From: Campylobacter sp. TTU_617
GTDB taxonomy: Bacteria; Campylobacterota; Campylobacteria; Campylobacterales; Campylobacteraceae
Length of the DNA: 64,000 nucleotides
Assembly: GCF_016599045.1 (NCBI RefSeq)
Contig: NZ_JAENKV010000002.1
Coordinates: forward strand, 62,001-126,000
Direction: 5' to 3'
The notes beneath the pieces were generated by a model. That model saw nothing but the letters and a program-made list of their open reading frames with translations, had not been told where the DNA came from and ran no database searches. This document shows, in pieces, positions 9,231 to 18,679 of this stretch. Position 1 is the stretch's first letter. Every line of letters starts with the position of its first letter. The translations under genes and the position numbers were made by a program.

Positions 9231-9665
9231 ATGGAATTTTTAAAAAATTATATAGATTTAATTATTTTTGTAGTTTTGGGCTTTATGGCTTTTATAGCAC
9301 TTTGGTGTGTTATAGAAAGAATATTATTTTTCAAAAAGCTTGAATTTGGTGATTATAAAAATCAAGAAAAATTTGATGATGCAATAAGTGAAAATTTAAC
9401 AACACTTTATATTATTTATTCTAATGCACCTTATATAGGGCTTTTAGGAACTGTTATAGGTATAATGATAACTTTTTATGAAATGGGTTTAGCTGGCAGT
9501 ATAGATGTAAAATCTATAGTTATAGGACTTTCTTTGGCGCTTAAAGCAACAGCTTTAGGGCTTTTGGTAGCCATTCCTGTTTTGATTGCTTATAATGCTT
9601 TATTGCGTAAAGTATCACTTCTTAGCAATTCTTTTAGAATTTATAATGAGAATAAAAATGATTAA
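9231..9665 (+). CDS. exbB: TonB-system motor protein ExbB
   Basis: ExbB is the inner-membrane proton-channel subunit that powers TonB. The product is 144 residues with three hydrophobic helices and the conserved MotA/TolQ/ExbB core NAPYIGLLGTVIGIM at about residues 66-80, then LSLALKATALGLLVAIP. The ATG at 9231 has GGAG six bases upstream; a longer TTG start at 9219 is less likely. The stop overlaps the exbD start by 8 bases and tonB follows, so the three form one operon for energised uptake across the outer membrane. Confidence 0.93.
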   Translation: MEFLKNYIDLIIFVVLGFMAFIALWCVIERILFFKKLEFGDYKNQEKFDDAISENLTTLYIIYSNAPYIGLLGTVIGIMITFYEMGLAGSIDVKSIVIGLSLALKATALGLLVAIPVLIAYNALLRKVSLLSNSFRIYNENKND

Positions 9666-10050
9666 ACTTCCAAAAAATGAAGGGTTAAACATAGTTCCTT
9701 TTATCGATATTATGCTTGTTTTGCTTGCTATAATTTTAAGTATTTCTACTTTTATAGCACAAGGAACTATAAAAATTAATCTTCCATCAAGTCAAAATAG
9801 CATAAATATAAACGATAAAGAAGAAAAAATTTCTATTGCAATTAATGCGCAAAATATTTTTTATATTGATGATAGAAAAATAAGTTTAGACGAGCTTAAA
9901 AATACTATTGATAATTTAAATCCTAAAGTTATAGTAGAATTAAAAAGTGATAAAGATGCTAAATTTGAAAGTTTTGTAAAAATTATTGATTTATTAAAAG
10001 CTAAAAATCACGAAAATTTTCAAATTTTAACTGAGAAAAAGAATGATTAA
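9658..10050 (+). CDS. exbD: TonB-system motor protein ExbD
   Basis: ExbD partners ExbB in the proton-driven motor. The N-terminal signature LNIVPFIDIMLVLLAI, with the essential membrane Asp, is at about residues 9-24, followed by a periplasmic domain (KINLPSSQ, SIAINAQNIFYID). I chose the ATG at 9658, overlapping the exbB stop, giving 130 residues; a start at 9646 would add four residues. It overlaps tonB by 8 bases. Confidence 0.92.
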   Translation: MIKLPKNEGLNIVPFIDIMLVLLAIILSISTFIAQGTIKINLPSSQNSININDKEEKISIAINAQNIFYIDDRKISLDELKNTIDNLNPKVIVELKSDKDAKFESFVKIIDLLKAKNHENFQILTEKKND

Positions 10051-10726
10051 TATATTGAAAAATCATAAGTTTCAAGCTTTCTATCTTTCTTTTTTGTTTT
10101 TTTTGCCTTTATTATTTTTATTATTTTCTAGTATTACTTTATTTAAAATAGAATTTAAGAATCAAGAAGTATTTTCTCTTTCAATGAGACAATTTACTAT
10201 AAATTCTTCTCAAGATAATATTATCCAACAAGAAAAAGAGAATATCCCAATTCCACCTATCCCACCTATAAAAGAAAAAATTATTGAAAATCACAAACCA
10301 AAAAAACGTAAAGAATTTAAAAAAAAGCCTCTAATTAAAGAAAATCTAAATAAATTTAATGAAGCCATTGTTTCAAAAGAAATTCAAAATTTAAATTCTA
10401 ATTCAATTTCAAAACAAAATATAGAAACAGAAAGTGTAAATTTTAATGACAACCATCCTTTTTTACAAGAGATTAAAAAAGCTATACAAGATTCTTTAAT
10501 TTATCCAAGACAAGCTATTAAAATGCGCATGATGGGTGTAGTTTTAATTGAATTTTTATGGAAACAAGAAGGAAAATTAGAGTATTTAAAAATTATAAAA
10601 AGTTCAGGACATAAATTATTAGATGAAAGCGCTCTAAAAACAATACAATTAGCATCCAAACACTTTCCAAAATATGATAAAAATATTAAAATTTTAATTC
10701 CTATTAATTATAAGCTTAAAAATTAA
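10043..10726 (+). CDS. tonB: energy transducer TonB
   Basis: TonB transmits ExbB-ExbD energy to outer-membrane receptors. The 227-residue product has one N-terminal membrane helix (FLPLLFLLFSSITLF), a Pro/Lys-rich spacer (IPIPPIPPIKEK, KPKKRKEFKKKP) and a C-terminal TonB domain with YPRQAIKMRMMGVVLIEF and LKIIKSSGHKLLDESAL. The start overlaps exbD. No receptor gene is adjacent, so the substrate is unknown. Confidence 0.92.
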   Translation: MINILKNHKFQAFYLSFLFFLPLLFLLFSSITLFKIEFKNQEVFSLSMRQFTINSSQDNIIQQEKENIPIPPIPPIKEKIIENHKPKKRKEFKKKPLIKENLNKFNEAIVSKEIQNLNSNSISKQNIETESVNFNDNHPFLQEIKKAIQDSLIYPRQAIKMRMMGVVLIEFLWKQEGKLEYLKIIKSSGHKLLDESALKTIQLASKHFPKYDKNIKILIPINYKLKN

Positions 10727-10800
10727 TTTTTATTTTAAAAATAGTTTTTTAAAAAGTCTAATAAATATAAATTTATTATTAGATTTTTGATAAAGTTATT

Positions 10801-10825
10801 GTAATTATCTTTTTAAGATAATTAC
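10801..10825. terminator. hairpin between convergent tonB and mnmA
   Basis: An 11-bp perfect stem, GTAATTATCTT and AAGATAATTAC, has a three-base loop. It lies just before the mnmA stop (10830) and 75 bases after tonB, so it can end transcription from both sides. The stem is AT-rich and thus only moderately stable. Confidence 0.6.
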
Positions 10826-10829
10826 AAAA

Positions 10830-11846
10830 TTATTCTATAAAGCCACTAGCTATGACTTTATCATTGTCATAAAATACAGCCATTTGTCCACTTGCTAAAC
10901 CATAAACTGGTTCGTGTAAAATTATATTAGCACTTTTATCATCATTGATAATTACTTTACAAGGTGTTGATTTAGAACGATAACGAATTTTTACTGCACA
11001 ATCAAGCTCTTTAGCTTCTATAAAAAGATTAATATTTTTTAGATTAAAATTACTAACTTTAAGCTCTTCTTTTGTGCCTACTATTATCTGATTTTCTTTT
11101 GGTTTTATTTTTAAAACAAAATGAGGTTCATGTGCTCCGCGTACTTCAAATCCTCTTCTTTTTCCTATGGTATAGTGCATATAGCCTTCGTGTTTTCCTA
11201 TAACTTTCCCGCTACTATTTAAAACTTCTCCTGGTATTTTTGTATCCATAAATTGATCTAAAACTTTAATATAAGTATCTTCAACAAAACAAATTTCAGA
11301 ACTTTCTTTTTGGGTTGCAAATGATTTTAATTCTTCTATGGTAGAAGCAAAAGCTTTAACATCTTCTTTTTTCATTTCTCCAAGAGGAAATATAAGATAT
11401 TTTAGAGCCTCTTTATCAGCATTAGCTAAAAAATAACTTTGATCTTTACTTTCATCAAAAGCTACTTTAATATACCCATTTTCAATTCTTGCATAATGTC
11501 CCGTAGCAAGTTTTTCACAACCTAAGCTTTTGGCAAATTCTAAAAGTTTTCCAAGTTTAATAAAACGATTACATAAAGCACAAGGATTAGGTGTTTTTCC
11601 TTCTTTATAAGTATTAACAAATGGCATATAGACTTTATTTTTAAAATCCTCTTGTAAATCTAAAATATGATAAGGAATATTTAAAAAATTTGCTACTTTT
11701 TGAACTTTTTTGATATTGTCTTCGTGATAATTTGGTTTTCCATGAAGCTTCATATAGCATCCTATTACTTCATGACCTAAATTTTTAAGTTTATAAGCAG
11801 TTACTGAGCTATCTACTCCTCCACTCATTGCGACTAGAATTTTCAT
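10830..11846 (-). CDS. mnmA: tRNA-specific 2-thiouridylase MnmA
   Basis: MnmA adds sulfur to U34 of the Lys, Glu and Gln tRNAs. The PP-loop ATP site [14 protein letters not shown] is at residues 8-21. The two catalytic cysteines are seen in NPCALCNRF and EICFVED, and the C-terminal barrel includes [10 protein letters not shown] and [11 protein letters not shown]. The length of 338 residues is close to the family norm. It overlaps the LOG-family gene by 4 bases at the end of the long flagellar operon. Confidence 0.96.
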   Translation of the reverse strand: MKILVAMSGGVDSSVTAYKLKNLGHEVIGCYMKLHGKPNYHEDNIKKVQKVANFLNIPYHILDLQEDFKNKVYMPFVNTYKEGKTPNPCALCNRFIKLGKLLEFAKSLGCEKLATGHYARIENGYIKVAFDESKDQSYFLANADKEALKYLIFPLGEMKKEDVKAFASTIEELKSFATQKESSEICFVEDTYIKVLDQFMDTKIPGEVLNSSGKVIGKHEGYMHYTIGKRRGFEVRGAHEPHFVLKIKPKENQIIVGTKEELKVSNFNLKNINLFIEAKELDCAVKIRYRSKSTPCKVIINDDKSANIILHEPVYGLASGQMAVFYDNDKVIASGFIE

Positions 11847-12448
11847 AATTGTTCCTTTAAAGTTTGAATGATAAAATCTAAGTCGTCAGTGATTTTATAC
11901 TTTAACTCATCTCCTTTTGTAATAAGATTACATTCAAGCAAAGAATTTCTGACGAATTCATCAAAGCTTTGCCAAAAATCTTTCCCAAATAAAATAATAG
12001 GAACATCTTTTTTAAAACCGAGTTGTTTTAATGTAATTATTTCACATAATTCATCTAAGGTTCCAAAGCCGCCTGGGAAGATCACAAAAGCTAGACTCTT
12101 TTGAATAAGAGCCATTTTGCGTATGGCTAAGCTCTTAAAAGTGATATTATACTCTATAAAATCATTAAGTTTTTGTTCAAAAGGTAAGAAAATATTAAAA
12201 CCTACAGATTGTATAGGAATTTTATTATTTTTATTTTTAAAAGCGCCCTCGTTGGCTGCTTTCATAATTCCTCCACCTCCACCACTAATAACACAAAAAT
12301 CATTTTCAACACACTTTTGTGCTAATTCTTTGGCTTTTTTATAATAAATATTATCCTCTTTCAATCTTGCTGAACCAAAAAAAGTTACAGCTTTTTGAAA
12401 ATTAGGGATATTTTCAAATTTTTCAATATCAAGTTTTACATTTTTCAT
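11843..12448 (-). CDS. LOG-family (TIGR00730) Rossmann-fold protein
   Basis: The 201-residue product has the LOG signatures [14 protein letters not shown] at about residues 57-70 and [13 protein letters not shown] near 125. In plants and some bacteria the family removes ribose phosphate from cytokinin or other nucleotides; the bacterial substrate is often not known. It overlaps fliY and mnmA by 4 bases each. Its place inside a flagellar operon looks like simple co-transcription, not evidence of a motility role. Confidence 0.88.
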   Translation of the reverse strand: MKNVKLDIEKFENIPNFQKAVTFFGSARLKEDNIYYKKAKELAQKCVENDFCVISGGGGGIMKAANEGAFKNKNNKIPIQSVGFNIFLPFEQKLNDFIEYNITFKSLAIRKMALIQKSLAFVIFPGGFGTLDELCEIITLKQLGFKKDVPIILFGKDFWQSFDEFVRNSLLECNLITKGDELKYKITDDLDFIIQTLKEQL

Positions 12449-13281
12449 TTAAGTTGTTCTAATCTTTCTTTTTTGCTTCCTATTTCAGTTACTTGAACTC
12501 CAAAATTTCCATCAACTATAACAACTTCTCCATAGGCAATTCTTTTTTCTCCAATTAAAATTTCTAAAGGATCATTAGCCAATTGATTAAGCTCTACAAC
12601 AGAACCTATATCCATAGTTAAAACATCTTTTAAAAGCATTTTTTTATTACCTATACGCACACGTACTGGAAGTCTTACATCCATAATAAGATTAATATTT
12701 CTAAGTTCTTCGCTTAGTGCGATTTTTTTATCGTTGTCTTTAGAATTTTCTACACTATCGGTACTATCATCTTCTTTTTTCGTGAGTAAATTATAAAAGC
12801 TTTTATCCATTACTAAAGAGATTTGTTCGTTTAAATCTTCTATTTTTACATCATAAAGATAAACTTTAATAAAATCTTTAAGTTCTGGCTGATCAGAATT
12901 AAATTTACAAGAATTAAAATTAAATTCTAATTTCGGAATTTCTTTTTGTGCTCCTAAGCTTGTAGAGAAAGCCGAAATAATATTTTGTATAGCTTCTTTA
13001 GCTGCATCCATTTCATCATCACCGAGTTGATCATTTTTGGTGATTTCTTCTTCCCCCATCATCCATTCACCAATTGCACTCATTAAAACAGCACTAGCTA
13101 GAATTCCTATTTTACCTGTTGGGTTCATATTAAAATCTACATATACTAAAGGAGGTTTTAGAGTATCTTGAGTTGAAATATCAAATTCTTTATATTCGCT
13201 AAATTCTGCGCTTTTTCCTGTTAAACCTTCTATTGTGCTTATACATTCATTTGTAAATAGTTTTAAAAATTCATCAATCAT
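12445..13281 (-). CDS. fliY: flagellar motor switch protein FliY (FliN-type)
   Basis: This is a C-ring switch component. The C-terminal FliN/SpoA domain is clear over the last 85 residues (IMDVRLPVRVRIGNKKMLLKDV, GSVVELNQLANDPLEILI, AYGEVVIVDGNFGVQVTEI). The N-terminal half, with ASAVLMSAIGEWMMGE, resembles the CheC/FliY type phosphatase module, but I do not see the full catalytic motif. At 278 residues it is longer than FliN. The start overlaps the fliM stop by 4 bases. Confidence 0.92.
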   Translation of the reverse strand: MIDEFLKLFTNECISTIEGLTGKSAEFSEYKEFDISTQDTLKPPLVYVDFNMNPTGKIGILASAVLMSAIGEWMMGEEEITKNDQLGDDEMDAAKEAIQNIISAFSTSLGAQKEIPKLEFNFNSCKFNSDQPELKDFIKVYLYDVKIEDLNEQISLVMDKSFYNLLTKKEDDSTDSVENSKDNDKKIALSEELRNINLIMDVRLPVRVRIGNKKMLLKDVLTMDIGSVVELNQLANDPLEILIGEKRIAYGEVVIVDGNFGVQVTEIGSKKERLEQLK

Positions 13282-14363
13282 ATTTCTTCTTCCTCTTCCT
13301 GAGTTTCTTCTTGATCATAAACATTAGCTTTTGCTTTTCTTTCTTCTTCATATTTTTCGAGAATCTCTTTAATTTCATCTTTGTCGGTTCTGATAAGTTC
13401 TAAAATTTTAATTGATTTTCTAAAACGATGCAAACCAATTTGTGCTAAAAAAACTTCTTTTTTATCAATGCAAACTATTGCTTTATCATCTGCCTCTCTA
13501 TCAAGGCGTAAAATATCTCCTTGATTAAGCTCTAAAAATTCATGCACACTAATTAATGTTTTTCCTAAAATAGCTTCATAAACAACTTCAGCACGACCAA
13601 TAAGAGTTTTTAATTCTTTATTGCGAGATTTTTTAGCTGAGGTTTCTCCCATCATAATATCACGATTTGCCAAACGAGAAAGAATAGATTCTAAATGCAC
13701 AACTGGATAGCAAATATTTACCATACCACTTGAGTTTCCTATAATAATCTCCATTACAACCATAATAACAATTTCATTTTGAGAAACTATTTGAACTACA
13801 TTCGGGCTAGATTCTTTTGCTTCGATACTAGGATAAATTTCAGTAACACTTGCCCAACTTTCTTTGAGTCTTTGCATAATAATACGCAAAATAGAATCCA
13901 ATAAATTAAGCTCTATATCTGTAAGCTCACGTGAAGCTTCGTAGCTATCTCCTTGACCCCCCAAGAGTCTATCGATCATTGGAAAAGCAATACTTGGATT
14001 AATTTCTAAAACGCAATTACCATCTAAAGGTTTAATAGAAAAAACATTAAAGCTTGTTGGACTCGGTAAAGACATTAAAAATTCACCATAAGTCATTTGA
14101 TCAACGGAGTGAAGTTTAGTTTCTACTATACTTCTCATCATAGATGAAATTTGAGAAGCAAGATTTCTTGCTAATTTATCATGAATACCTTTAATTGTTC
14201 TTAATTGTTCCTTAGAAACTCTATTAGGCCTTTTAAAGTCATAAACGACTATATTTCTTTCTTCTTTATCTTCTTTATTATTAGAAGATACTGGAGTATC
14301 CGTATTATCATCTACAACTTCAAGTAGAGCATCAATTTCTTCTTGAGAAAGTATTTCAGCCAT
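13278..14363 (-). CDS. fliM: flagellar motor switch protein FliM
   Basis: FliM is the C-ring subunit that receives CheY-P. The N-terminal CheY-binding peptide LSQEEIDALLEVV is at residues 5-17, the middle CheC-like domain includes SNMM-type GNSSGMVNICYPVVHLESIL, and the C-terminal SpoA domain follows (LGKTLISVHEFLELNQGDIL). It is 361 residues with an acidic C-terminal tail. The start shares its first base region with the fliA stop, so translation is probably coupled. Confidence 0.95.
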   Translation of the reverse strand: MAEILSQEEIDALLEVVDDNTDTPVSSNNKEDKEERNIVVYDFKRPNRVSKEQLRTIKGIHDKLARNLASQISSMMRSIVETKLHSVDQMTYGEFLMSLPSPTSFNVFSIKPLDGNCVLEINPSIAFPMIDRLLGGQGDSYEASRELTDIELNLLDSILRIIMQRLKESWASVTEIYPSIEAKESSPNVVQIVSQNEIVIMVVMEIIIGNSSGMVNICYPVVHLESILSRLANRDIMMGETSAKKSRNKELKTLIGRAEVVYEAILGKTLISVHEFLELNQGDILRLDREADDKAIVCIDKKEVFLAQIGLHRFRKSIKILELIRTDKDEIKEILEKYEEERKAKANVYDQEETQEEEEEI

Positions 14364-15055
14364 TAGGCAAGCCTTTCTCTTATTTTTTTAAGAAGTTTTT
14401 TGTGAATTTGAGAAATTCTACTTTCGCTAATTTGTAAAATTTCACTTATTTCTTTAAGATTGAGCTCTTCATAATAGTAAAGTTGAATTATTAACTGATC
14501 GCGTTCTTTTAAACCTTCTAAAATTTCATTAATTTTTTCTAAAAGTTCATCTTTTTCAATTTTTTCTAAAGTATTATCTTCATTATAAAGTTCAATTTGT
14601 TCATCTAAAGGAAGGGTATAGCTTATTGCATGAGCAGTTCTTACTTCTCTAACTTTTTCTATATCAAGATCTAATTTTTTAGCCAAGTATTCATCATCAG
14701 GCTCACTTTCGTATTCTTGATAGTATTCATCTATGAGATTATCAATACTCTTAATAATCTTTCTATTATTACGACTCATTACATCTAAGCTTCTTAAATA
14801 ATCAAGCATAGATCCATTTACTCTTTTTCTTGCAAAACCCCAAAAATTATCATTTTGTTCTTTATTATATCTGCGTGAAAGTTTAATCATTTCTTCAACA
14901 CCGGTGCTAATTAAATCATTAACATCTATGCTTGAAGGGAGTTTTTCTTTGAGTTTAAAAGCCATAGCACGTAAAGCAGGCATATAAGCTACAACAAGAT
15001 CATCTTGTTCTTTTTTAATTATTTGCTCATAAGCTTTAGGCGGCTTTTTTAGCAT
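14363..15055 (-). CDS. fliA: flagellar sigma factor 28 (FliA)
   Basis: FliA directs late flagellar genes such as flagellin. Region 2 (NDLISTGVEEMIKLSRRYN, FWGFARKRVNGSMLDYLRS) and the region 4 helix-turn-helix (ELNLKEISEILQISESRISQ) are visible. I chose the ATG at 15055 (MLKKPPKAYEQ) over the longer start at 15079; AAAGGAAAG lies upstream. It begins inside the end of the preceding membrane-protein gene (20-base overlap), giving 230 residues. Confidence 0.94.
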   Translation of the reverse strand: MLKKPPKAYEQIIKKEQDDLVVAYMPALRAMAFKLKEKLPSSIDVNDLISTGVEEMIKLSRRYNKEQNDNFWGFARKRVNGSMLDYLRSLDVMSRNNRKIIKSIDNLIDEYYQEYESEPDDEYLAKKLDLDIEKVREVRTAHAISYTLPLDEQIELYNEDNTLEKIEKDELLEKINEILEGLKERDQLIIQLYYYEELNLKEISEILQISESRISQIHKKLLKKIRERLA

Positions 15056-15392
15056 TTTTACGTCTTTCCTTTGGATCATTCTTTTTAAGACTTTCTCTTT
15101 CCTGATTAAGTTTTTCTAAAATTATATCCATTTTTTTCTCGCGAATAATTAAATCATTGATAATATTATTGCTGGTTTTTTCATAATCATTTTTATTAAA
15201 AATACGACCGCTAATTTTTTTAATATCAATAAAATTCATTATAGCAATATGTGCAAAAATATAAAAAGCAAAAGTAATAAAGCATGTAAATAAAATAATA
15301 TCAAAAGCTTCATCTACACTAATAACGCTAAATGAAAGTCCTATAAAAAAACCACAAACAGTAAAAAATGCTACGTAATTTTCAGTTCTCAT
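15036..15392 (-). CDS. small membrane protein of the flagellar operon
   Basis: The 118-residue product has two or three hydrophobic helices (VAFFTVCGFFIGLSFSVISV, FDIILFTCFITFAFYIFAHI) and a charged C-terminal region ending in KERRKNAKKAA. I recognise no named family. It lies between flhG (13 bases) and fliA (overlap), so it is translated with regulators of flagellar number and late gene expression; a role in that process is inferred only from position. Confidence 0.85.
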   Translation of the reverse strand: MRTENYVAFFTVCGFFIGLSFSVISVDEAFDIILFTCFITFAFYIFAHIAIMNFIDIKKISGRIFNKNDYEKTSNNIINDLIIREKKMDIILEKLNQERESLKKNDPKERRKNAKKAA

Positions 15393-15405
15393 ATTTTCTC
15401 TTTTG

Positions 15406-16272
15406 TTAAAATCTTTCTATAATTTTTCTAAAGAAATTTGAAAAACTTCTATTTGAGACATTGTTAAGCACTTTTTGTTCCAATCTATATAAAAGCTTTG
15501 AAGCAAGAGCTTTAAGCTCATCACTTGAGTTTGTATTATCATCAGTAAATAAAGTTCTTTTTTTGATACTTGAACTTACATCCTTACTATTTGATAAAAA
15601 TCCTAAAAATTCTAATTTTAAAGGATTTTTTATATTTGCATCAGCAACTTTTTTAATATTTTCAAAGACTTTTAATCCCTCATTTTCATTTTTAACCATA
15701 TTAAAAATCATTAATAAGTTTTCTTTAGTTTTAGAGGTGGTTTTAATAGTTGCATAAGCATCAGTAATTGCTGCTGGATCGGGAACAGTTACAATTATAA
15801 CTTCATCTGACATTTCTAAAAAATTTAAAATATTACCTCCAATTCCTGCTCCTGTATCAATAATCAAAAAATCAAGCTCATCTAAAATACTTGTTTGATT
15901 TAAAAATCTTTCATAAATATTTTTATCATTATATTTTAATATTTCATCCCCGCTTTCTCCAGGTATAAGCCATAAATTTGGTTTTACTTCTATTAAAATA
16001 TCTTCTAAGGAACATTCGCCTTTTAAAACATGCAAAAGATTTTTTTGAATACGTATATTTAAAATTACATCTAAATTTGCTAAGCCTATATCTGCATCAA
16101 AAAGACCTACTTTATAGTTATTAGAAGCTAAAACATTTGCTAAATTAGCACTTATTGTACTTTTACCTACTCCGCCTTTTCCGCTTGTAATTGAAATAAA
16201 ATGTGTATTTTTGGATTTTCTTTTTCCATTTTCATTCATTAAATTTTTTAATTTATTAGCTTGATTATTCAC
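15406..16272 (-). CDS. flhG: flagellar number regulator FlhG (MinD-like ATPase)
   Basis: FlhG limits flagella to the poles and, in Campylobacter, also affects division placement. The deviant Walker [17 protein letters not shown] is at about residues 30-45, with [13 protein letters not shown] and the Walker B region [11 protein letters not shown] after it. The start is a GTG at 16272, inside the end of flhF (8-base overlap), behind AAAGGAAAAG. The product is 288 residues. Confidence 0.94.
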   Translation of the reverse strand: MNNQANKLKNLMNENGKRKSKNTHFISITSGKGGVGKSTISANLANVLASNNYKVGLFDADIGLANLDVILNIRIQKNLLHVLKGECSLEDILIEVKPNLWLIPGESGDEILKYNDKNIYERFLNQTSILDELDFLIIDTGAGIGGNILNFLEMSDEVIIVTVPDPAAITDAYATIKTTSKTKENLLMIFNMVKNENEGLKVFENIKKVADANIKNPLKLEFLGFLSNSKDVSSSIKKRTLFTDDNTNSSDELKALASKLLYRLEQKVLNNVSNRSFSNFFRKIIERF

Positions 16273-17638
16273 TTGCTTTTCCTTTAAATCCTTCTAAAAT
16301 ACAACGCACTAAAAAGTCGCTATTTGCAACTTCTAAATCATCAGGAACTTCTTGACCTATAGAAAAAAAACTAAGAGGAATATTTGTTTCATAAATTAAA
16401 GAAAAAATATTACCAAAAACCTTTGTTTCATCAAATTTTGTAATAATAAGTGTATCGATATTTAAAAAAGAAAAATTTTTATAAATTTCGATCAAATCTT
16501 CATGTTTTGTATTAGCTGAAATTACTAAATTCACATCAATTTGTGCATTAGAATGAGATAAAAATTCTTTGGTTTTTGCTAACTTATTTTGATCATATTG
16601 AGAATTTCCTATAGTATCAACTAAAATCACTTCGCAATTATTTAGGCTTTTAATAGCTTCATCCAAATCTTTTGGTTCTATGCTATCAATAATAGGCAAT
16701 TTCATCATTTTTGCATATTGAAATAATTGTTCCACGGCTCCAATTCTATAAGTATCTAAAGTAATAATTCCGGTTTTATAGCGTTTATCTCCATAAGCAT
16801 AGCGAAAAGCAAGCTTCGCTAAAGTTGTGGTTTTTCCAACTCCTGTTGGGCCTACTAACATCATAATTTTTTGTTTTTTAATTTCACTTTCTACACGACA
16901 AGGCAAAATACTGCGTAAAAGTGAATAAAAATATTTTTGCACAGCTTCTTTATTGGTTTTCATAGCTGTTGGCATATTTTCAATAGTTGCTTTCATAATA
17001 GCTTCTAAATGTTCTTCTTTCATACCGCTTTCTTTAGCTTGTTTATAAATACTGGCAAATTCTGGCGGTATAACAAGATTTTTTCTTGCTTCAGCTTTAT
17101 CATCCCACATCATATCAACAAGCAAATTCATTTTATCATTAAGTTTATTGATTTGCTTTTCAAATGATTCTATTTTTTTATTGTAATTTGGAGTCACCTC
17201 ATAGTTTGGTAAAGGTGTATTAGTTACTTTTGAAATTTCACTGCTAACTTCTGATAATTTTTCTTTAATATTTTCAAGATTATTTTTTGGAAATTTTTCT
17301 TTTATAGGTTGAGTTTTTAGATTGGATGAAAAATCCAAAACTACATCTTCATCTTCTAACTTCTTTGAAATTTTTGATTGTTCTATTTTTTGATTTTGAT
17401 AAGAATTAGCTTGTTTAGTTTGTTTATTTGGTAAAGTTTTACCCATTTTTTTAAGATGTTCTTCATAGTCTGATTCTTCTATGGCTACCATTACCTCATA
17501 AATCCCTTTGCGATTAATGGTTTTTGGCCTTATTTGTTTATTGGTTATAATTAAAGCTTTATCTCCATAGTCTTGCTTGACTTTAGGTATAATTTCTTCA
17601 GTATCTTCAACGGTAAAGGTATGGATAAGTTGTCCCAT
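16265..17638 (-). CDS. flhF: flagellar SRP-type GTPase FlhF
   Basis: FlhF sets polar flagellar position and, in C. jejuni, is needed for FlgSR-sigma-54 output. It has a variable N-terminal third, a linker, and the NG GTPase domain: [20 protein letters not shown] at about residues 243-262, [12 protein letters not shown], and [10 protein letters not shown]. The length is 457 residues. It sits between folK and flhG in the long operon starting at aroQ, coupling early regulators to fliA and the switch genes. Confidence 0.95.
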   Translation of the reverse strand: MGQLIHTFTVEDTEEIIPKVKQDYGDKALIITNKQIRPKTINRKGIYEVMVAIEESDYEEHLKKMGKTLPNKQTKQANSYQNQKIEQSKISKKLEDEDVVLDFSSNLKTQPIKEKFPKNNLENIKEKLSEVSSEISKVTNTPLPNYEVTPNYNKKIESFEKQINKLNDKMNLLVDMMWDDKAEARKNLVIPPEFASIYKQAKESGMKEEHLEAIMKATIENMPTAMKTNKEAVQKYFYSLLRSILPCRVESEIKKQKIMMLVGPTGVGKTTTLAKLAFRYAYGDKRYKTGIITLDTYRIGAVEQLFQYAKMMKLPIIDSIEPKDLDEAIKSLNNCEVILVDTIGNSQYDQNKLAKTKEFLSHSNAQIDVNLVISANTKHEDLIEIYKNFSFLNIDTLIITKFDETKVFGNIFSLIYETNIPLSFFSIGQEVPDDLEVANSDFLVRCILEGFKGKASE

Positions 17639-17649
17639 TAATTTTTCCT

Positions 17650-18123
17650 TTATAATAAGCCCATAGGCAAAATCACACTTATTCTATCTTTTACTCCAAT
17701 ATGAGGAACCTCACACCAAGAATCTTTTCTTACTTTTTGTGAAAAATATAAAAGATCAAGGTCTAAAGTTCTTGGAGCATTTTTAAAAGTTCTTTTTCGT
17801 TTAAATTTTAACTCATAATAAAGTAAAATTTTTAAAAGAGCTCTCGCGTGCAAATTAGTTGCAATAATCATTATAGCATTTGTAAAATCTTTTTGCTCTG
17901 TAAATCCAAATGCTTTATTAATTAAAAAAGGAGAGGTAGCTAAAATCTTAATTCTTTTATCATCTAGAAGTTTTCTAAAAAAAATATCAAAACGTTTTTT
18001 TTCAGGTTCTATATTACTTCCAAGACCTATAAAAGCATAATATTTTTGTTTAATTACCCCTTTATTACAATAAGGAAAAAAGCGACTTTTTTCAAAGCGC
18101 ATTGCTCCATTAATTTTTAACAT
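17650..18123 (-). CDS. folK: 2-amino-4-hydroxy-6-hydroxymethyldihydropteridine pyrophosphokinase FolK
   Basis: FolK transfers pyrophosphate from ATP to the pterin in folate synthesis. The motifs [18 protein letters not shown] and [11 protein letters not shown] are visible. The start is uncertain: 18123 ([10 protein letters not shown]) overlaps aroQ by 14 bases with no clear ribosome binding site, and 18102 (MRFEKS) has GGAG very close. A longer open frame reaching 18180 lies within aroQ and is unlikely to be used. The product is 157 residues from 18123. Confidence 0.88.
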   Translation of the reverse strand: MLKINGAMRFEKSRFFPYCNKGVIKQKYYAFIGLGSNIEPEKKRFDIFFRKLLDDKRIKILATSPFLINKAFGFTEQKDFTNAIMIIATNLHARALLKILLYYELKFKRKRTFKNAPRTLDLDLLYFSQKVRKDSWCEVPHIGVKDRISVILPMGLL

Positions 18124-18589
18124 TTTGTTGGTTTTGTTGCTCTTTAATTTTTTGAATTTGATCACAAATTTGTAAAACACCCATTAAGGCAAGATGATAT
18201 CCAAAAGGTCCAAAACCTACTATACTTCCTGAACAAACAGGACTTAAAAGGCTTTTTTGTCTAAATTCTTCTCTGCGATAAATATTAGAAATATGAACTT
18301 CTATAGTTGGTAAGCCAACTCCAGCAATTGCATCTCGAATCGCAATAGAAGTATGAGAGTATGCTGCAGCATTTATAATAATGCCATCAAATACACCTAA
18401 ACACTCTTGAATTTTATCTACAATTTCACCTTCAAAATTGCTTTGAAAAAAATCAAGCTCAACATTATTTTGAGAAGCAGCAATTTTCATTTGCTCATGA
18501 ATTTCATCCATTTTCATTAAGCCATAAACTCCAACTTCTCTAAGACCTAACATATTGATATTTGGTCCTTGAATTACCATTATTTTCAT
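18110..18589 (-). CDS. aroQ: type II 3-dehydroquinate dehydratase AroQ
   Basis: AroQ converts 3-dehydroquinate to 3-dehydroshikimate in the aromatic pathway. Type II motifs are present: the N-terminal [25 protein letters not shown], and [16 protein letters not shown] with its active-site residues, followed by [14 protein letters not shown]. At 159 residues it has the usual size. It is first in the long operon leading to flhF and fliA; a -10 TATAAT lies about 40 bases upstream. Confidence 0.96.
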   Translation of the reverse strand: MKIMVIQGPNINMLGLREVGVYGLMKMDEIHEQMKIAASQNNVELDFFQSNFEGEIVDKIQECLGVFDGIIINAAAYSHTSIAIRDAIAGVGLPTIEVHISNIYRREEFRQKSLLSPVCSGSIVGFGPFGYHLALMGVLQICDQIQKIKEQQNQQNVKN

Positions 18590-18625
18590 AGTTTAAACCT
18601 TAAAAGTTAAATTCTTTAATTTAAT

Positions 18626-18631
18626 ATTATA
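18626..18631 (-). promoter_or_regulatory. -10 element of the aroQ-folK-flhF operon
   Basis: On the minus strand TATAAT is preceded by TGT, an extended -10 of the kind favoured by the Campylobacter vegetative sigma factor. It lies in the 90-base divergent gap between aroQ and the amidohydrolase gene. Confidence 0.6.
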
Positions 18632-18659
18632 ACATTTTAAAATAAATTTTTGTTACAAT

Positions 18660-18665
18660 TATAAT
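18660..18665 (+). promoter_or_regulatory. -10 element of the mqnX-sppA pair
   Basis: A plus-strand TATAAT lies 15 bases before the deaminase ATG, directly ahead of the ribosome binding site AAAGGAAGG. It would give a very short leader. Confidence 0.5.
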
Positions 18666-18679
18666 TTTGAAAGGAAGGT